In this document: piece by piece, positions 7,783 through 16,673 of the stretch
How positions within the stretch are numbered: the first letter of the stretch is position 1
Layout: every line of letters begins with the position of its first letter
From: Rubrivivax sp.
GTDB taxonomy: Bacteria > Pseudomonadota > Gammaproteobacteria > Burkholderiales > Burkholderiaceae_C
NCBI GenBank assembly: GCA_016789955.1
Contig: JAEUPB010000070.1
Location: 1-53,401 of the forward strand
Direction: 5' to 3'
DNA length: 53,401 bases
Position numbers and translations under genes: made by a program
The notes under the pieces: model-generated
Seen by the model: only the letters and a program-made list of their open reading frames with translations
Databases searched by the model: none
What the model was told of the DNA's origin: nothing

Positions 7783-9303
7783 TCAGCTGACGATGCCCAG
7801 ATGCCACGGCACGAACTCGTGGTCGCCCAGGCCGAGCAGTTCGCTCTTCGTGCGCTGGCCCGAAGCGGAGCGCAGGATGTGCTCGAAGATGCGCTGGCCC
7901 ATCTGCTCGATCGACAGCTCGCCGTCCAGCACCAGGCCGCAGTTGATGTCCATGTCCTCCTCGAGGCGCGTGTACATCGGCGTGTTGGTGGCCAGCTTGA
8001 TCGTCGGTGCCGGCTTGCTGCCGAACATCGAGCCGCGGCCGGTGGTGAAGCAGATCAGGTTGGCGCCGCTGGCGATCTGGCCGGTGGTGGCCACCGGGTC
8101 GTAGCCGGGCGAGTCCATGAACACGAAGCCGCTCTCCGTGATCGGCTCGGCGTACTCGTACACCGCGCGCAGCGGCGTGGTGCCGCCCTTCATCGCCGAG
8201 CCCAGCGACTTCTCGACGATGTTCGCGAGGCCACCCGCCTGGTTGCCCGGGCCGACGACGCCGTTGAACTGGCCGTTGTGGCCGCGCGTGTACTGCTCCC
8301 ACCACGCGAGGCGGTCGAGCAGCTTCTGGCCCACCGCCGGCGAGATGGCCCGGCGCGTCAGCAGGTGCTCGACGCCGTGGATCTCGGGCGTCTCCGAGAG
8401 GATCGCCGTGCCGCCGTGGCGCACGAGGATGTCCATCGCGGCGCCGAGCGCCGGGTTGGCCGTGATGCCCGAGAAGCCATCCGAGCCACCGCACTCCAGG
8501 CCGATCTTCAAGTGCGCGGCGCTGACGCGCTGGCGCTGCACCTGGTTGGCCCGCGGCAGCATCGCCTCGACCGCGGCCACGCCGGCGGCGATCGTCGCGC
8601 GCGTGCCGCCCACTTCCTGCATCACCAGCGTGCGCAGCGTCTCGCCGGGCACGAGGCGCTGCGAGGCGACGAGGTCGGCCACCTGGTTGCGCTCGCAGCC
8701 CAGGCCGACGACCAGCGCCGCGGCGATGTTCGGATGCGTGGCGGTGCCGGCGATCGTGCGCCTGAGCAGATCGAAGTGCGGGCTGGGGCTGGACATGCCG
8801 CAGCCGCTGGTCTGCGCGAAGGCGACGACGCCGTCGACGTTCGGGTACGCCGCCAGCCGTTCCGGCGTGAAGTGGGCGGCGATCTTCTGGATCACCGTGG
8901 CCGAGCAGTTCACCGACGAGAACAGCCCGATGAAGTTGCGCGTGCCCACGCGGCCGTCGGCGCGCACGATGCCGTCGAAGGTGGCGCGCTCGGCCTCGGG
9001 CACGTAGGCCACCGGACGCACGTCGGCGCCGAAGGCGGGGTCGCGGTCGAACTCGCGCAGTTCGACGTTGTGCGTGTGCACGTGTTCGCCGGGCTCGATG
9101 TCGCGCGCGGCCACGCCGATCACGGCGTCGTACTTCTTCACCGGCTCGCCCGCGGCGATGCGCCGCGCGGCGATCTTGTGACCGGCGGGCACCTGGGCGC
9201 GCAGCCGCACGCCGAACTCGGGCAGCTCCTGGCCCAGCGCCAGCGGCGCGCGGGCGACGAGCACGTTGTCGCTGGCGTGCAGGCGGATGAGCGGGGACGG
9301 CAT
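7783..9303 (-). CDS. UxaA/GarD-family dehydratase (altronate/galactarate dehydratase-like)
   Basis: A 506-aa protein of the altronate/galactarate dehydratase family, which removes water from a sugar acid to give a 2-keto-3-deoxy product using a metal centre. It has the N-terminal SAF-like domain (residues 1-90, with G-E-H-V-H-T-H-N), then the large UxaA domain. Family hallmarks are G-R-V-G-T-R-N near 125, T-S-G-C-G-M near 170, V-G-L-G-C-E-R-N-Q, L-E-C-G-G-S-D-G-F-S-G-I-T-A-N-P, G-P-G-N-Q-A-G-G-L-A-N-I-V-E-K-S-L-G and F-T-T-G-R-G-S. Length fits both UxaA (about 495) and GarD (about 520). The start is 5 bp after the stop of the binding-protein gene. Whether it acts on altronate, galactarate or another aldarate is unresolved. 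Confidence 0.85.
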   Translation of the reverse strand: MPSPLIRLHASDNVLVARAPLALGQELPEFGVRLRAQVPAGHKIAARRIAAGEPVKKYDAVIGVAARDIEPGEHVHTHNVELREFDRDPAFGADVRPVAYVPEAERATFDGIVRADGRVGTRNFIGLFSSVNCSATVIQKIAAHFTPERLAAYPNVDGVVAFAQTSGCGMSSPSPHFDLLRRTIAGTATHPNIAAALVVGLGCERNQVADLVASQRLVPGETLRTLVMQEVGGTRATIAAGVAAVEAMLPRANQVQRQRVSAAHLKIGLECGGSDGFSGITANPALGAAMDILVRHGGTAILSETPEIHGVEHLLTRRAISPAVGQKLLDRLAWWEQYTRGHNGQFNGVVGPGNQAGGLANIVEKSLGSAMKGGTTPLRAVYEYAEPITESGFVFMDSPGYDPVATTGQIASGANLICFTTGRGSMFGSKPAPTIKLATNTPMYTRLEEDMDINCGLVLDGELSIEQMGQRIFEHILRSASGQRTKSELLGLGDHEFVPWHLGIVS

Positions 9304-9308
9304 GTCGA

Positions 9309-10286
9309 TCACCCCTTGGCCATCAGTTCCTTGAGCTTCAGCCGCTCGATGAGCTGCGTCTCCTTCTTGTACGTGGCGGCGATGTACTTCTCGTAGTCGG
9401 GGCCGTCGAGGTACATCGTCGGCGCGTCGATCCTGTCGCACGCCGAGAGGAACTCGGGGCTGGCGGCGGCGACCTTCATCGCGTCGCGCAGCTTCTTCTC
9501 GACGGCTGCATCGATGCCCTTGGGCGCGGCCACGCCGTTCGGTGCATCGACCACCACCGCGTAGCCCGCGTCCTTCAGCGTCGGCACGTCGGGGAAGTCG
9601 TGCGTGCGCTTCTCGCCCCAGGTGGCCAGCAGACGCAGCTTGCCCGACTTGACGTGCGGCGCCCACGAGCTGGAATCGGCCAGCGCGTCGATCTGCCCGC
9701 CCAGCAGGTCCTGCAGCGCCGGCGCGCCGCCCTTGTACGGGATGTGGTTGAACTGCACGCCGGCCGCCAGCGCGAACTCTTCCATGCCCACGTGCGTGGC
9801 ACCGCCGATGCCGGCGCTGCCGTAGGTCAGCTTGCCGGGGCTCGCCTTGGCGGCCGCGACGAAGTCCTTCAGCGTCTTCCAAGGCGCCTCGGTGCGCACC
9901 GCGATGCCGAAGGTCTGGCCCGAGGTGCGGGCGAGGTAGGTGAGGTCCTTCAGCGGATCGATCTGCACCGAGCCGAGCTGCGAGAAGCGCGTCACCGAGA
10001 TCGGCACCTGGCCGATCGTGTAGCCGTCGGGCTTGGCCATCGCCAGCGCCTTCAGGCCGAGCATGCCCGAGGCACCGGCGCGGTTGTCGACCACGATCGT
10101 CTGGCCCAGCACCTTGGCCGCGGCCGTGCACAGCGCGCGCATCGTCAGGTCGGCGGTGCCGCCGGCCGGCCACGGGCAGATGAAGGTGATCGGGCGCTCG
10201 GGGTAGCCCTGAGCCCAGGCGCGGGTGGTGGTGGCGACGAGTGCGGTGGCGCCGAGCTGCTGCAGCACGTGGCGGCGGGTGGTCAT
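9309..10286 (-). CDS. Bug/TctC-family periplasmic solute-binding protein
   Basis: A 325-aa tripartite tricarboxylate transporter receptor (Bug family). It begins with an export signal containing twin arginines (T-T-R-R-H-V-L-Q-Q-L) and a cleavage region near A-W-A-Q. The mature protein opens Y-P-E-R-P-I-T-F-I-C-P-W-P-A-G-G, the ligand-binding start typical of Bug proteins, and later has H-I-P-Y-K-G-G-A-P-A-L-Q-D-L-L-G-G-Q. Such proteins bind small carboxylates in the periplasm. No TctA or TctB membrane gene is nearby, so it is an orphan receptor, as is common in Burkholderiales. It leads the sugar-acid operon and is divergent from a LysR gene, which probably controls it. Confidence 0.9.
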   Translation of the reverse strand: MTTRRHVLQQLGATALVATTTRAWAQGYPERPITFICPWPAGGTADLTMRALCTAAAKVLGQTIVVDNRAGASGMLGLKALAMAKPDGYTIGQVPISVTRFSQLGSVQIDPLKDLTYLARTSGQTFGIAVRTEAPWKTLKDFVAAAKASPGKLTYGSAGIGGATHVGMEEFALAAGVQFNHIPYKGGAPALQDLLGGQIDALADSSSWAPHVKSGKLRLLATWGEKRTHDFPDVPTLKDAGYAVVVDAPNGVAAPKGIDAAVEKKLRDAMKVAAASPEFLSACDRIDAPTMYLDGPDYEKYIAATYKKETQLIERLKLKELMAKG

Positions 10287-10400
10287 GCGATGTCTCCTGA
10301 TTGTCTGAGGGAGCCGATGGCTGGCATTGTGGTCGGCGGCTTCATCGCCATCCATTGACATTGCGGACTCTCTTCTTTCCGTTTCGGTTATGTTCGGCGC
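10287..10400. promoter_or_regulatory. Divergent control region between the sugar-acid operon and lysR
   Basis: This 114-bp spacer separates the start codons of the Bug-protein operon (minus) and the LysR gene (plus). It is less GC-rich than its flanks. A TTGACA matching the -35 consensus lies at 10355-10360 on the plus strand, but I cannot find a -10 at proper spacing; TATGTT at 10389 is too far away. LysR regulators usually bind such divergent spacers, so it is the likely operator region. No specific operator is claimed. Confidence 0.4.
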
Positions 10401-11330
10401 ATGGCCGACATCGATCGCGTGCTGCGCTCCAACCTGAAGCTGCGCCACCTGCAGCTGCTGGTGGCGCTCGACCAGTTCCGCCACCTCGGCCGCGCCGCGG
10501 AGTTCCTGTCGCTGACGCAGCCCGCGGTGTCGAAGTCGCTGGCGGAGATCGAGCGCATGTTCGGCCTCGATCTCTTCGTGCGCTCGACGCGCGGCACCGA
10601 GCCGACCTCGGTGGGCACGACCGTGGTGCGCTTCGCGCGCTCGGTGCTGGCCGACTACGGCCGCACGCGCGACGAGATCGCCGCGCAGATGCAGGGCGCG
10701 GCCGGGCGCGTCAGCGTGGGCGCGATGGTGGTGGCCACGCCCGGGCTGCTGACGGCCGCGGTTCAGCGGCTGAAGGCGCGTTCGCCGCGCACCACGGTGG
10801 CAGTGGAGGAGGGTGACCTCACGCGGCTGCTGCCGCGGCTGCGGCTGGGCGAACTGGACCTGATCGTCGCGCGGCTCGAGCCCGGCTACGCCGCGCCCGA
10901 CCTCGAGACCGAGCGGCTCCACGACGAGGCGATGGTGGTGGTGTGCAGCCCCAAGCACCCGCTGGCCGCGGTGCGGCGGCCGACCTGGGCGCACCTCGCG
11001 GCGTCGCCCTGGGTGGTGCCGCCGCCGTGGGCGTCGTCGCGCGTGAAGCTGCACCAGATGTTCTACAAGCACCGGCTCGAGCCGCCGGCGGACGTCATCG
11101 AGTCGGCGTCGTTCCTGGTTACGCTCAGCTTCCTGCGGCAGGCGGGCACGCTGGCCTTCGTCGCGCAGGGCGTCGCGCGCTACCTCCAGGCCGAAGGGCT
11201 GGCCCGCACGCTGCCGCTGAAGGTGCCGATCGACCTGCCGCCCGTGGGGCTGATCGTGCTGCGCGGCCGGGCTCGCACGACGGCCACGACGCAGCTGATC
11301 GAGGCGCTGCGCGCAGCGGAGCGCCGGTGA
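10401..11330 (+). CDS. LysR-type transcriptional regulator (GbpR/PcaQ-like)
   Basis: A 309-aa LysR regulator. The N-terminal winged helix-turn-helix covers about residues 10-70 (L-R-H-L-Q-L-L-V-A-L-D-Q, then L-T-Q-P-A-V-S-K-S-L-A-E-I-E). The rest is a periplasmic-binding-type effector domain with the G-E-L-D-L-I-V-A-R pattern near 150. The style resembles the galactose-binding-protein regulator (GbpR) and PcaQ group, which respond to small sugars or acids. It is transcribed away from the sugar-acid operon and is the natural candidate to control it (inference from position). Its TGA ends one base before the stop codon of convergent fahA, so the two genes share no room for a bidirectional terminator. 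Confidence 0.9.
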   Translation: MADIDRVLRSNLKLRHLQLLVALDQFRHLGRAAEFLSLTQPAVSKSLAEIERMFGLDLFVRSTRGTEPTSVGTTVVRFARSVLADYGRTRDEIAAQMQGAAGRVSVGAMVVATPGLLTAAVQRLKARSPRTTVAVEEGDLTRLLPRLRLGELDLIVARLEPGYAAPDLETERLHDEAMVVVCSPKHPLAAVRRPTWAHLAASPWVVPPPWASSRVKLHQMFYKHRLEPPADVIESASFLVTLSFLRQAGTLAFVAQGVARYLQAEGLARTLPLKVPIDLPPVGLIVLRGRARTTATTQLIEALRAAERR

Positions 11331-11331
11331 C

Positions 11332-12615
11332 TCAGCCGACCGCCGGCAACACCGTGGCCGAGCAAGAGCCGAAGCCGATCGAGCGATAGCCCGCTCGGCT
11401 GCAGCGGCCGGTGAAGGTGACGCGGTCGCCGTCCTGCAGGAACGTGCGTCGCTCGCCGCCGGGCAGCTCGATCGGGCGCTTGCCGCCGTCGGAAATCTCC
11501 AGCATCGAGCCGGCCTGCTCGCGGCCGCCGGGCCCCGACAGCGTGCCGGTGCCCAGCAGGTCACCGGGGTTCAGCGCGCAGCCGTTGACCGTGTGGTGCG
11601 CGACGAGCTGCGCCGCCGTCCAGTAGGCCGCGTCGGCGTAGTTCGACGCGCTGATGCGCTGCGGCGCGTGGCCGGCGGCGCGCATTGCGGCGGTGTCCAG
11701 CCACACGTCGAGCGCCACGTCGATGGCACCGGCCTCGCGGTTGACCGGGGAGTCGAGGTATGGCAGCAGGGCGGGGTCGCCCTCGGGTCGCGCATGGCCA
11801 CGGCGGAACGGCGCCAGCGCTTCGAGCGTCACGATCCACGGCGACAGCGTGCTCGCGAAGCTCTTCGACAGGAACGGCCCCAGCGGCTGGTACTCCCAGG
11901 CCTGGATGTCGCGCGCGCTCCAGTCGTTGAACAGCGTGAGGCCCACCACATGCGCCTCCGCCTCGCCGATCGGCACCGGCCGGCCCTGCGCATTGCCGCG
12001 GCCGACGACGAGACCCATCTCCAGCTCGAAGTCCAGCCTTGCGCAGGGCTGCACCACCGGGGACGCCGCGCCCGCCGGCATCACCTGGCCGCAGGGCCGG
12101 TGGAAGTCGGTGCCGCTCACCGTCACCGTCGAGGCGCGGCCGTGGTAGCCGATCGGCACCCACTTGTAGTTGGGCAACAGCGGGTTGTCGGGCCGGAACA
12201 ACCGGCCCACCGCGGTGGCATGGTGGATGCCGACGTAGAAGTCGGTGTAGTCGCCGATCGTGCAGGGCAGCCCCAGCCGCACCTGCGCCAGCGGCCGCAG
12301 CGCGGTGGCCCAGCGCACGGCTTTCGGGCTGCCGCGCGACAGGCCTTCCACCAGCCGGTGGCGCAGCGCCAGCCTGTCTTCCGGCAAGAGCTGCAGCAGC
12401 TGCACCGGGTCGGCATGGTCTAGGAGGCCGGCGCGGCGCAGGTCCAGCACCTGGTCGCCGATGGCCACGCCCATCCGCCATTCGCTGCTGTCGGCCTCGC
12501 GGAAGCGGCCCCAGGGCAGGTTCTGGATCGGGAAGTCGCAGCCGTCGGCGTTGGCCGACTCGATCCAGCTCTGCAGCTGCGGAGCGTGCGTGTGGTCGAT
12601 CGGTGCCAGGCTCAT
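11332..12615 (-). CDS. fahA: Fumarylacetoacetase
   Basis: A 427-aa fumarylacetoacetate hydrolase, the last step of tyrosine/homogentisate breakdown, giving fumarate and acetoacetate. The N-terminal SH3-like domain (about 1-120) holds I-Q-N-L-P-W-G-R-F. The catalytic domain has D-Y-T-D-F-Y-V-G-I-H-H-A-T-A-V-G (metal Asp and catalytic His), then L-D-F-E-L-E-M-G-L-V-V-G (metal ligands) and F-N-D-W-S-A-R-D-I-Q-A-W-E-Y-Q-P-L-G-P-F. Length equals the usual FAH length. It follows hppD by 15 bp and is co-transcribed with it. Homogentisate dioxygenase and maleylacetoacetate isomerase are not in the window. Confidence 0.95.
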   Translation of the reverse strand: MSLAPIDHTHAPQLQSWIESANADGCDFPIQNLPWGRFREADSSEWRMGVAIGDQVLDLRRAGLLDHADPVQLLQLLPEDRLALRHRLVEGLSRGSPKAVRWATALRPLAQVRLGLPCTIGDYTDFYVGIHHATAVGRLFRPDNPLLPNYKWVPIGYHGRASTVTVSGTDFHRPCGQVMPAGAASPVVQPCARLDFELEMGLVVGRGNAQGRPVPIGEAEAHVVGLTLFNDWSARDIQAWEYQPLGPFLSKSFASTLSPWIVTLEALAPFRRGHARPEGDPALLPYLDSPVNREAGAIDVALDVWLDTAAMRAAGHAPQRISASNYADAAYWTAAQLVAHHTVNGCALNPGDLLGTGTLSGPGGREQAGSMLEISDGGKRPIELPGGERRTFLQDGDRVTFTGRCSRAGYRSIGFGSCSATVLPAVG

Positions 12616-12630
12616 GCGGGTCTCGTCCGT

Positions 12631-13734
12631 TCAGGCATGCGCCTGTTCCACCTGCAGCGCGCCGCGGCGGATCTGGTCGCGCTCGAGGCTCTCGAACAGC
12701 GCCTTGAAGTTGCCTTCGCCGAAGCCCTCGTCGGCCTTGCGCTGGATGAACTCGAAGAACACCGGACCGAGCAGCGTCTCGCTGAAGATCTGCAGCAGCA
12801 GCTTCTTCTGGCCGCCGGCGGTGGAGCCGTCGACCAGGATGCCGCGCGTGCGCAGCTCGCCCACGGGCTCGCCGTGGCCCGGCAGACGCTCTTCGAGCAT
12901 GTCGTAGTAGATGTCGTTGGGCGCGGTCATCAGCGGCACGCCGGCCATCTGCAAGGCGTCGACGCTGGCGATGAGGTCGTCGGTGAGCAGCGCGATGTGT
13001 TGGATGCCCTCGCCGTTGAACTTCATCAGGAACTCCTCGATCTGCCCGCTGCCGCCCTTGCCCGATTCCTCGTTGAGCGGGATGCGGATCAAGCCGTCGG
13101 GCGCCGTCATCGCGCGGCTCGTCAGGCCCGTGTACTCGCCCTTGATGTCGAAGTAGCGGATCTCGCGGAAGTTGAAGAGCTTCTCGTAGAAGCCGCCCCA
13201 ATAGGCCATGCGGCCGCGGTAGACGTTGTGCGTGAGGTGGTCGACGATCTTGAAGCCGTGGCCGCGCGGGTGGCGGTCCTTCGGGTCCTGGTAGGCGGGC
13301 AGGAACTCGAAGTCGATGTCGTAGATGCTCTTGCCGTCTTCGTAGCGGTCGATCAGGTATAGCGGCGCGCCACCGATGCCCTTGATCGCCGGCAGGCGCA
13401 GCTCCATCGGGCCCGTGGGCACGTCCACCGGCTGCGCGCCGAGTTCGAGCGCGCGGTCGTAGGCCCTGTGCGAGTCCTTCACGCGGAAGGCCAGCGCGCA
13501 GGCGCTCGGGCCATGCTCGGCCGAGAAGTACCCGGCCAGGCTCTTGGGCTCGCGGTTGACGATGAAGTTGATGTCACCCTGCCGGTACAGCAGCACGTCC
13601 TTGCTGCGGTGGCGGGCGACGAGCGAGAAGCCCATCCTCTCGAAGAGGGGCTCCAGCAGGTTGGCGGCGGGCGAGGCGAATTCGACGAACTCGAATCCCA
13701 TCAGCCCCATCGGGTTGTCGAAGAGGTCGGGCAT
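12631..13734 (-). CDS. hppD: 4-hydroxyphenylpyruvate dioxygenase
   Basis: A 367-aa Fe(II)-dependent dioxygenase that makes homogentisate from 4-hydroxyphenylpyruvate. It has two vicinal-oxygen-chelate domains. The 2-His-1-Glu iron ligands can be placed in [16 protein letters not shown] and F-F-E-F-I-Q-R-K, the last followed by the typical D-E-G-F-G-E-G-N-F tail. The start at 13734 ([11 protein letters not shown]) is preceded by AGGAG at proper distance; the frame is open further upstream but that extension shows no homology. First gene of the hppD-fahA pair. The 214 bp upstream to the pullulanase stop shows no convincing gene. Confidence 0.95.
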   Translation of the reverse strand: MPDLFDNPMGLMGFEFVEFASPAANLLEPLFERMGFSLVARHRSKDVLLYRQGDINFIVNREPKSLAGYFSAEHGPSACALAFRVKDSHRAYDRALELGAQPVDVPTGPMELRLPAIKGIGGAPLYLIDRYEDGKSIYDIDFEFLPAYQDPKDRHPRGHGFKIVDHLTHNVYRGRMAYWGGFYEKLFNFREIRYFDIKGEYTGLTSRAMTAPDGLIRIPLNEESGKGGSGQIEEFLMKFNGEGIQHIALLTDDLIASVDALQMAGVPLMTAPNDIYYDMLEERLPGHGEPVGELRTRGILVDGSTAGGQKKLLLQIFSETLLGPVFFEFIQRKADEGFGEGNFKALFESLERDQIRRGALQVEQAHA

Positions 13735-13948
13735 GTGTGGCTCCTGTGGCGATGAAAGGTGGCAGTGAAGTCGGGGTAGGGTCCGGTCTCCACCGCCACC
13801 GGCGGCGCACAAGGCAGCCCACGCACCGATGCCGCGAGGTGCTCGCCGAAGGTCATGGCGAGCGACGCGGCACGGGCGCGGTCTTCGAGCATCGGCGGAT
13901 TGTCCGTCAGACGGCGCGGCGGCGATACCACCGCGCAGCCTCGAAGGG

Positions 13949-16633
13949 TCAACGGGCGACGAACACCACCGCCGTGAGCGCCGGCACGACGAGGCGGCCG
14001 GCGCCGCTATCGAGCACGGCCGCACGCGCGCGCTCGTCGGTGCCGCGGGCCAGGGCCGGGTGCAGTGCGTAGGCCGCGGTGTCGCGCAGCGCCGGGTCGT
14101 CGATCGTCACCGGCACGCGCGAAACGTTCACCGCATAGACGAGCCCTGCGAATCCTGCGCCGGTCACGCCGCGCCCATCGATGCGTGCGGCGATGCACAG
14201 CGGGTTCGATCCTGGCCCGGTGCCGATGAAGCGCAAGCGCTGGATCACGTCCTGCGCGGTGGGCAGGCGCAGCAGCGTCGTCGACGCGCGCACGGCCAGC
14301 CAGTCGCGGAACGCGTCGCGCATCCAGGCGATCACGGCCGGCGTGGGCTTGATGCGCTCGTCGGCCAGCACCGGCGCCAGCACCGGCCAGTCGGCGCCGT
14401 TGTCGGGCTCGGGCGGCAGGCCGGCGCCGAACCCGTTGTCGCGGTAGCTCCAGTCGAGGCGGTTGAACCCGTCGCCGGAGTCGTAGCTGTTGCGGTCCAG
14501 CGACTTGCTGCGCAGGATGTCCACGCCGGCGTGGAAGTAGGCCACGCCCTGGCTCAGTGCCGTGATGGCGGTGCCCAGCAACTGCACGCGGGCCCGGTCC
14601 TCGCGCGAGGTGTCGCGCGGCAGTCGAAGCGCATTCAGGTCGAACAGCGTCGCGTTGTCGTGGTTCTCGACGTAGTTCACCACCTCGCCTGGCTGGCTGG
14701 CGTAGCCGGCGCGCTGGCCGCGGTAGTCCAGTTGTTCGAGCGGCTTCGTCTCGCCACTGGCGGTGTGCAGCGGATAGTCGCGCAGCGTGCCGGCCAGGGC
14801 GGCGCGCACGAGGTCGGCCTCTTCCGGCGCACCATGCAGCCAGCCGCGGCGGGAGACGAGCCGCTCGCCGCGATCGTCGTGCGCGCCGCCGCGCAGCGCG
14901 TCGCGGCCTCGGTCGCTGAAGGTGCCGATCGCGGTGCCGTCCAACGCGCCTTGCGCGGCCTGGCGGAAGCGCCGGTGGTCGGCCACCTCGCCGAAGTTCC
15001 ACCCCTCTCCGATGAAGAGCACGTCGCGGCCGAGTTCGCGCCGTAGCAGTGCCTGCGCCTCTTCCATCGCCGCGCGCGGCTGGTGGCCCATCAGGTCGAA
15101 GCGGAAGGAGTCGATGCGGTAGTGCCGCGCCCACAGCAGCAGCGAGTCCCGCATCAGCTTCTTCATCATGCGGTGCTCGGTGGCGGTGTTGGCGCAGCAG
15201 GTGCTGGTCTCCACGTCGCCGCCCGCGTTCAGCCGCTGGTAGTAGCCCGGCACGATGCGGTCGAGCACCGACGCGCGGTGCTGGCCGGAGGCGCTGGTGT
15301 GGTTGTAGACCACGTCCATGCCGACGCGCAGGCCCGCCTCGTGCAGCGCCATCACCATCGAACGGAACTCGCGGATGCGCACGGCGGCATCGCGCGCGTC
15401 GGTGGCGTAGCTGCCTTCGGGCGCATTGAAGTGCAACGGGTCGTAGCCCCAGTTGTAGCAATCGCGGTCCTTCGTCGCGATCGACTGCGCCTGCGGTTGC
15501 GGGCTCGCGGGCGGCCCTGGGTCGATGCGCGGCGCGACGCAGCCGGCCTCGGGCACCGTGGCGAAGTCGAACACGGGCAGCAGATGCACGTCGGTGACGC
15601 CGGCGCGGGCGAGGGCGCGCAGGTGCTGCAGGCCGGCCGAGTCTCGTGCGGTGAGGGAAGCGTATTTGCCGCGCAGCGCCTCGGGCACGGTCGGGTCGGC
15701 CATCGAGAAGTCGCGCAGGTGCAGTTCGTAGACCACCAGGTCGGTCGGCGCGCGGACGCGGTCGCGTGGCGGGCCGCGGTGCGTGGCCCAGCCGGGCGGC
15801 ATCAACGCGGGCGAGCGCAGGTCGAGGATGGCCGCGTGCGTGGAGTCGGTGGTCAGGCTCACGGCGTATGGATCGGTGACGCGCTGCCGCACCCAGCCGG
15901 TGCTGCGCACGTGCACGTCGACGATGTAGCGGTAGAGCCCGCCACCGAGGTCGCCGCGCGCCGTGTGCCGCCAGATGCCGGTGGTTGCGTCGCGCGCCAT
16001 GGGCACCGCGCGAGATGCCGGCTGCCCCGGCGCGGGGTACAGGCACAGCGCGACCTGCCGGGCCGTCGGTGCCCACAGGCGGAACGTCGTGTGGCCGCGC
16101 TCGATCGTCACGCCGAGGCGGCGCTCGCGCTCGGCCGGCGCGTACAGGTCGTCGAGCGCGAGCGGGGTCTGCACGGCCGTGGCCGCCAGCACGCGGCCGT
16201 CGCTGGACTCCCGCACCAGCACGATCTGCTGCCGATGCAGCTCCCGCAGCCGTGCGGCCGACACGCTCGGCGGCACTTCCAGCACGAGGCCCGCGCCAAG
16301 GTAGGACAACTGCTGCGGCCGCTCGACCGCGGTCGTCGCCACCCGCAGGGTGATCGCGAGTTCGGCACGAGGCACGGGCTCGCCGACGCGCACGTCGATC
16401 ACCCCGCGCGCCGCGTGCAGCAGGCGGTGCCGCACCGGTCCGGCCAACTCGGGCAAGGGCCACAGCAGTCGCCGGCCGTCGATCCACGCGGCTCCTGCCG
16501 CCAGTGGCGCGGCGGGCGCGAGCACCTGCCAGGGCTCGGAGGCGTCGCAGTCAGCACGGTCCACGCGATCAGGTGCCGCCGCGGCCGCCGATGCGGTGAC
16601 GAGCGTCCCGATCGTCAGCGCGATCCCGCGCAT
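13949..16633 (-). CDS. pulA: Type I pullulanase-like alpha-1,6-glucosidase (exported)
   Basis: A GH13 debranching enzyme of about 895 aa that would cleave alpha-1,6 links in branched maltodextrins. After a signal peptide ([17 protein letters not shown]) come carbohydrate-binding/N-terminal domains and a catalytic barrel with the pullulanase signature Y-N-W-G-Y-D-P. The catalytic residues are the Asp in F-R-F-D-L-M-G-H (about 513), the Glu in F-I-G-E-G-W-N-F and the Asp in V-E-N-H-D-N. An in-frame ATG at 16681 would add 16 residues and overlap the malQ stop. I prefer 16633 because it begins the signal peptide directly and follows an AGGCGG element. It is downstream of malQ in one transcription unit. 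Secretion implies action in the periplasm or outside the cell. Confidence 0.9.
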   Translation of the reverse strand: MRGIALTIGTLVTASAAAAAPDRVDRADCDASEPWQVLAPAAPLAAGAAWIDGRRLLWPLPELAGPVRHRLLHAARGVIDVRVGEPVPRAELAITLRVATTAVERPQQLSYLGAGLVLEVPPSVSAARLRELHRQQIVLVRESSDGRVLAATAVQTPLALDDLYAPAERERRLGVTIERGHTTFRLWAPTARQVALCLYPAPGQPASRAVPMARDATTGIWRHTARGDLGGGLYRYIVDVHVRSTGWVRQRVTDPYAVSLTTDSTHAAILDLRSPALMPPGWATHRGPPRDRVRAPTDLVVYELHLRDFSMADPTVPEALRGKYASLTARDSAGLQHLRALARAGVTDVHLLPVFDFATVPEAGCVAPRIDPGPPASPQPQAQSIATKDRDCYNWGYDPLHFNAPEGSYATDARDAAVRIREFRSMVMALHEAGLRVGMDVVYNHTSASGQHRASVLDRIVPGYYQRLNAGGDVETSTCCANTATEHRMMKKLMRDSLLLWARHYRIDSFRFDLMGHQPRAAMEEAQALLRRELGRDVLFIGEGWNFGEVADHRRFRQAAQGALDGTAIGTFSDRGRDALRGGAHDDRGERLVSRRGWLHGAPEEADLVRAALAGTLRDYPLHTASGETKPLEQLDYRGQRAGYASQPGEVVNYVENHDNATLFDLNALRLPRDTSREDRARVQLLGTAITALSQGVAYFHAGVDILRSKSLDRNSYDSGDGFNRLDWSYRDNGFGAGLPPEPDNGADWPVLAPVLADERIKPTPAVIAWMRDAFRDWLAVRASTTLLRLPTAQDVIQRLRFIGTGPGSNPLCIAARIDGRGVTGAGFAGLVYAVNVSRVPVTIDDPALRDTAAYALHPALARGTDERARAAVLDSGAGRLVVPALTAVVFVAR

Positions 16634-16673
16634 CGCCGCCTGGAGGTGGCGAACGGCACGCCGCACGGCCGGT

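Noticed and set aside
13701-13952. 83-codon minus-strand frame in the hppD-pulA gap
   Set aside because: No Shine-Dalgarno at its start, overlaps hppD in another frame, no recognised motif; the 214-bp gap is better read as hppD upstream DNA.
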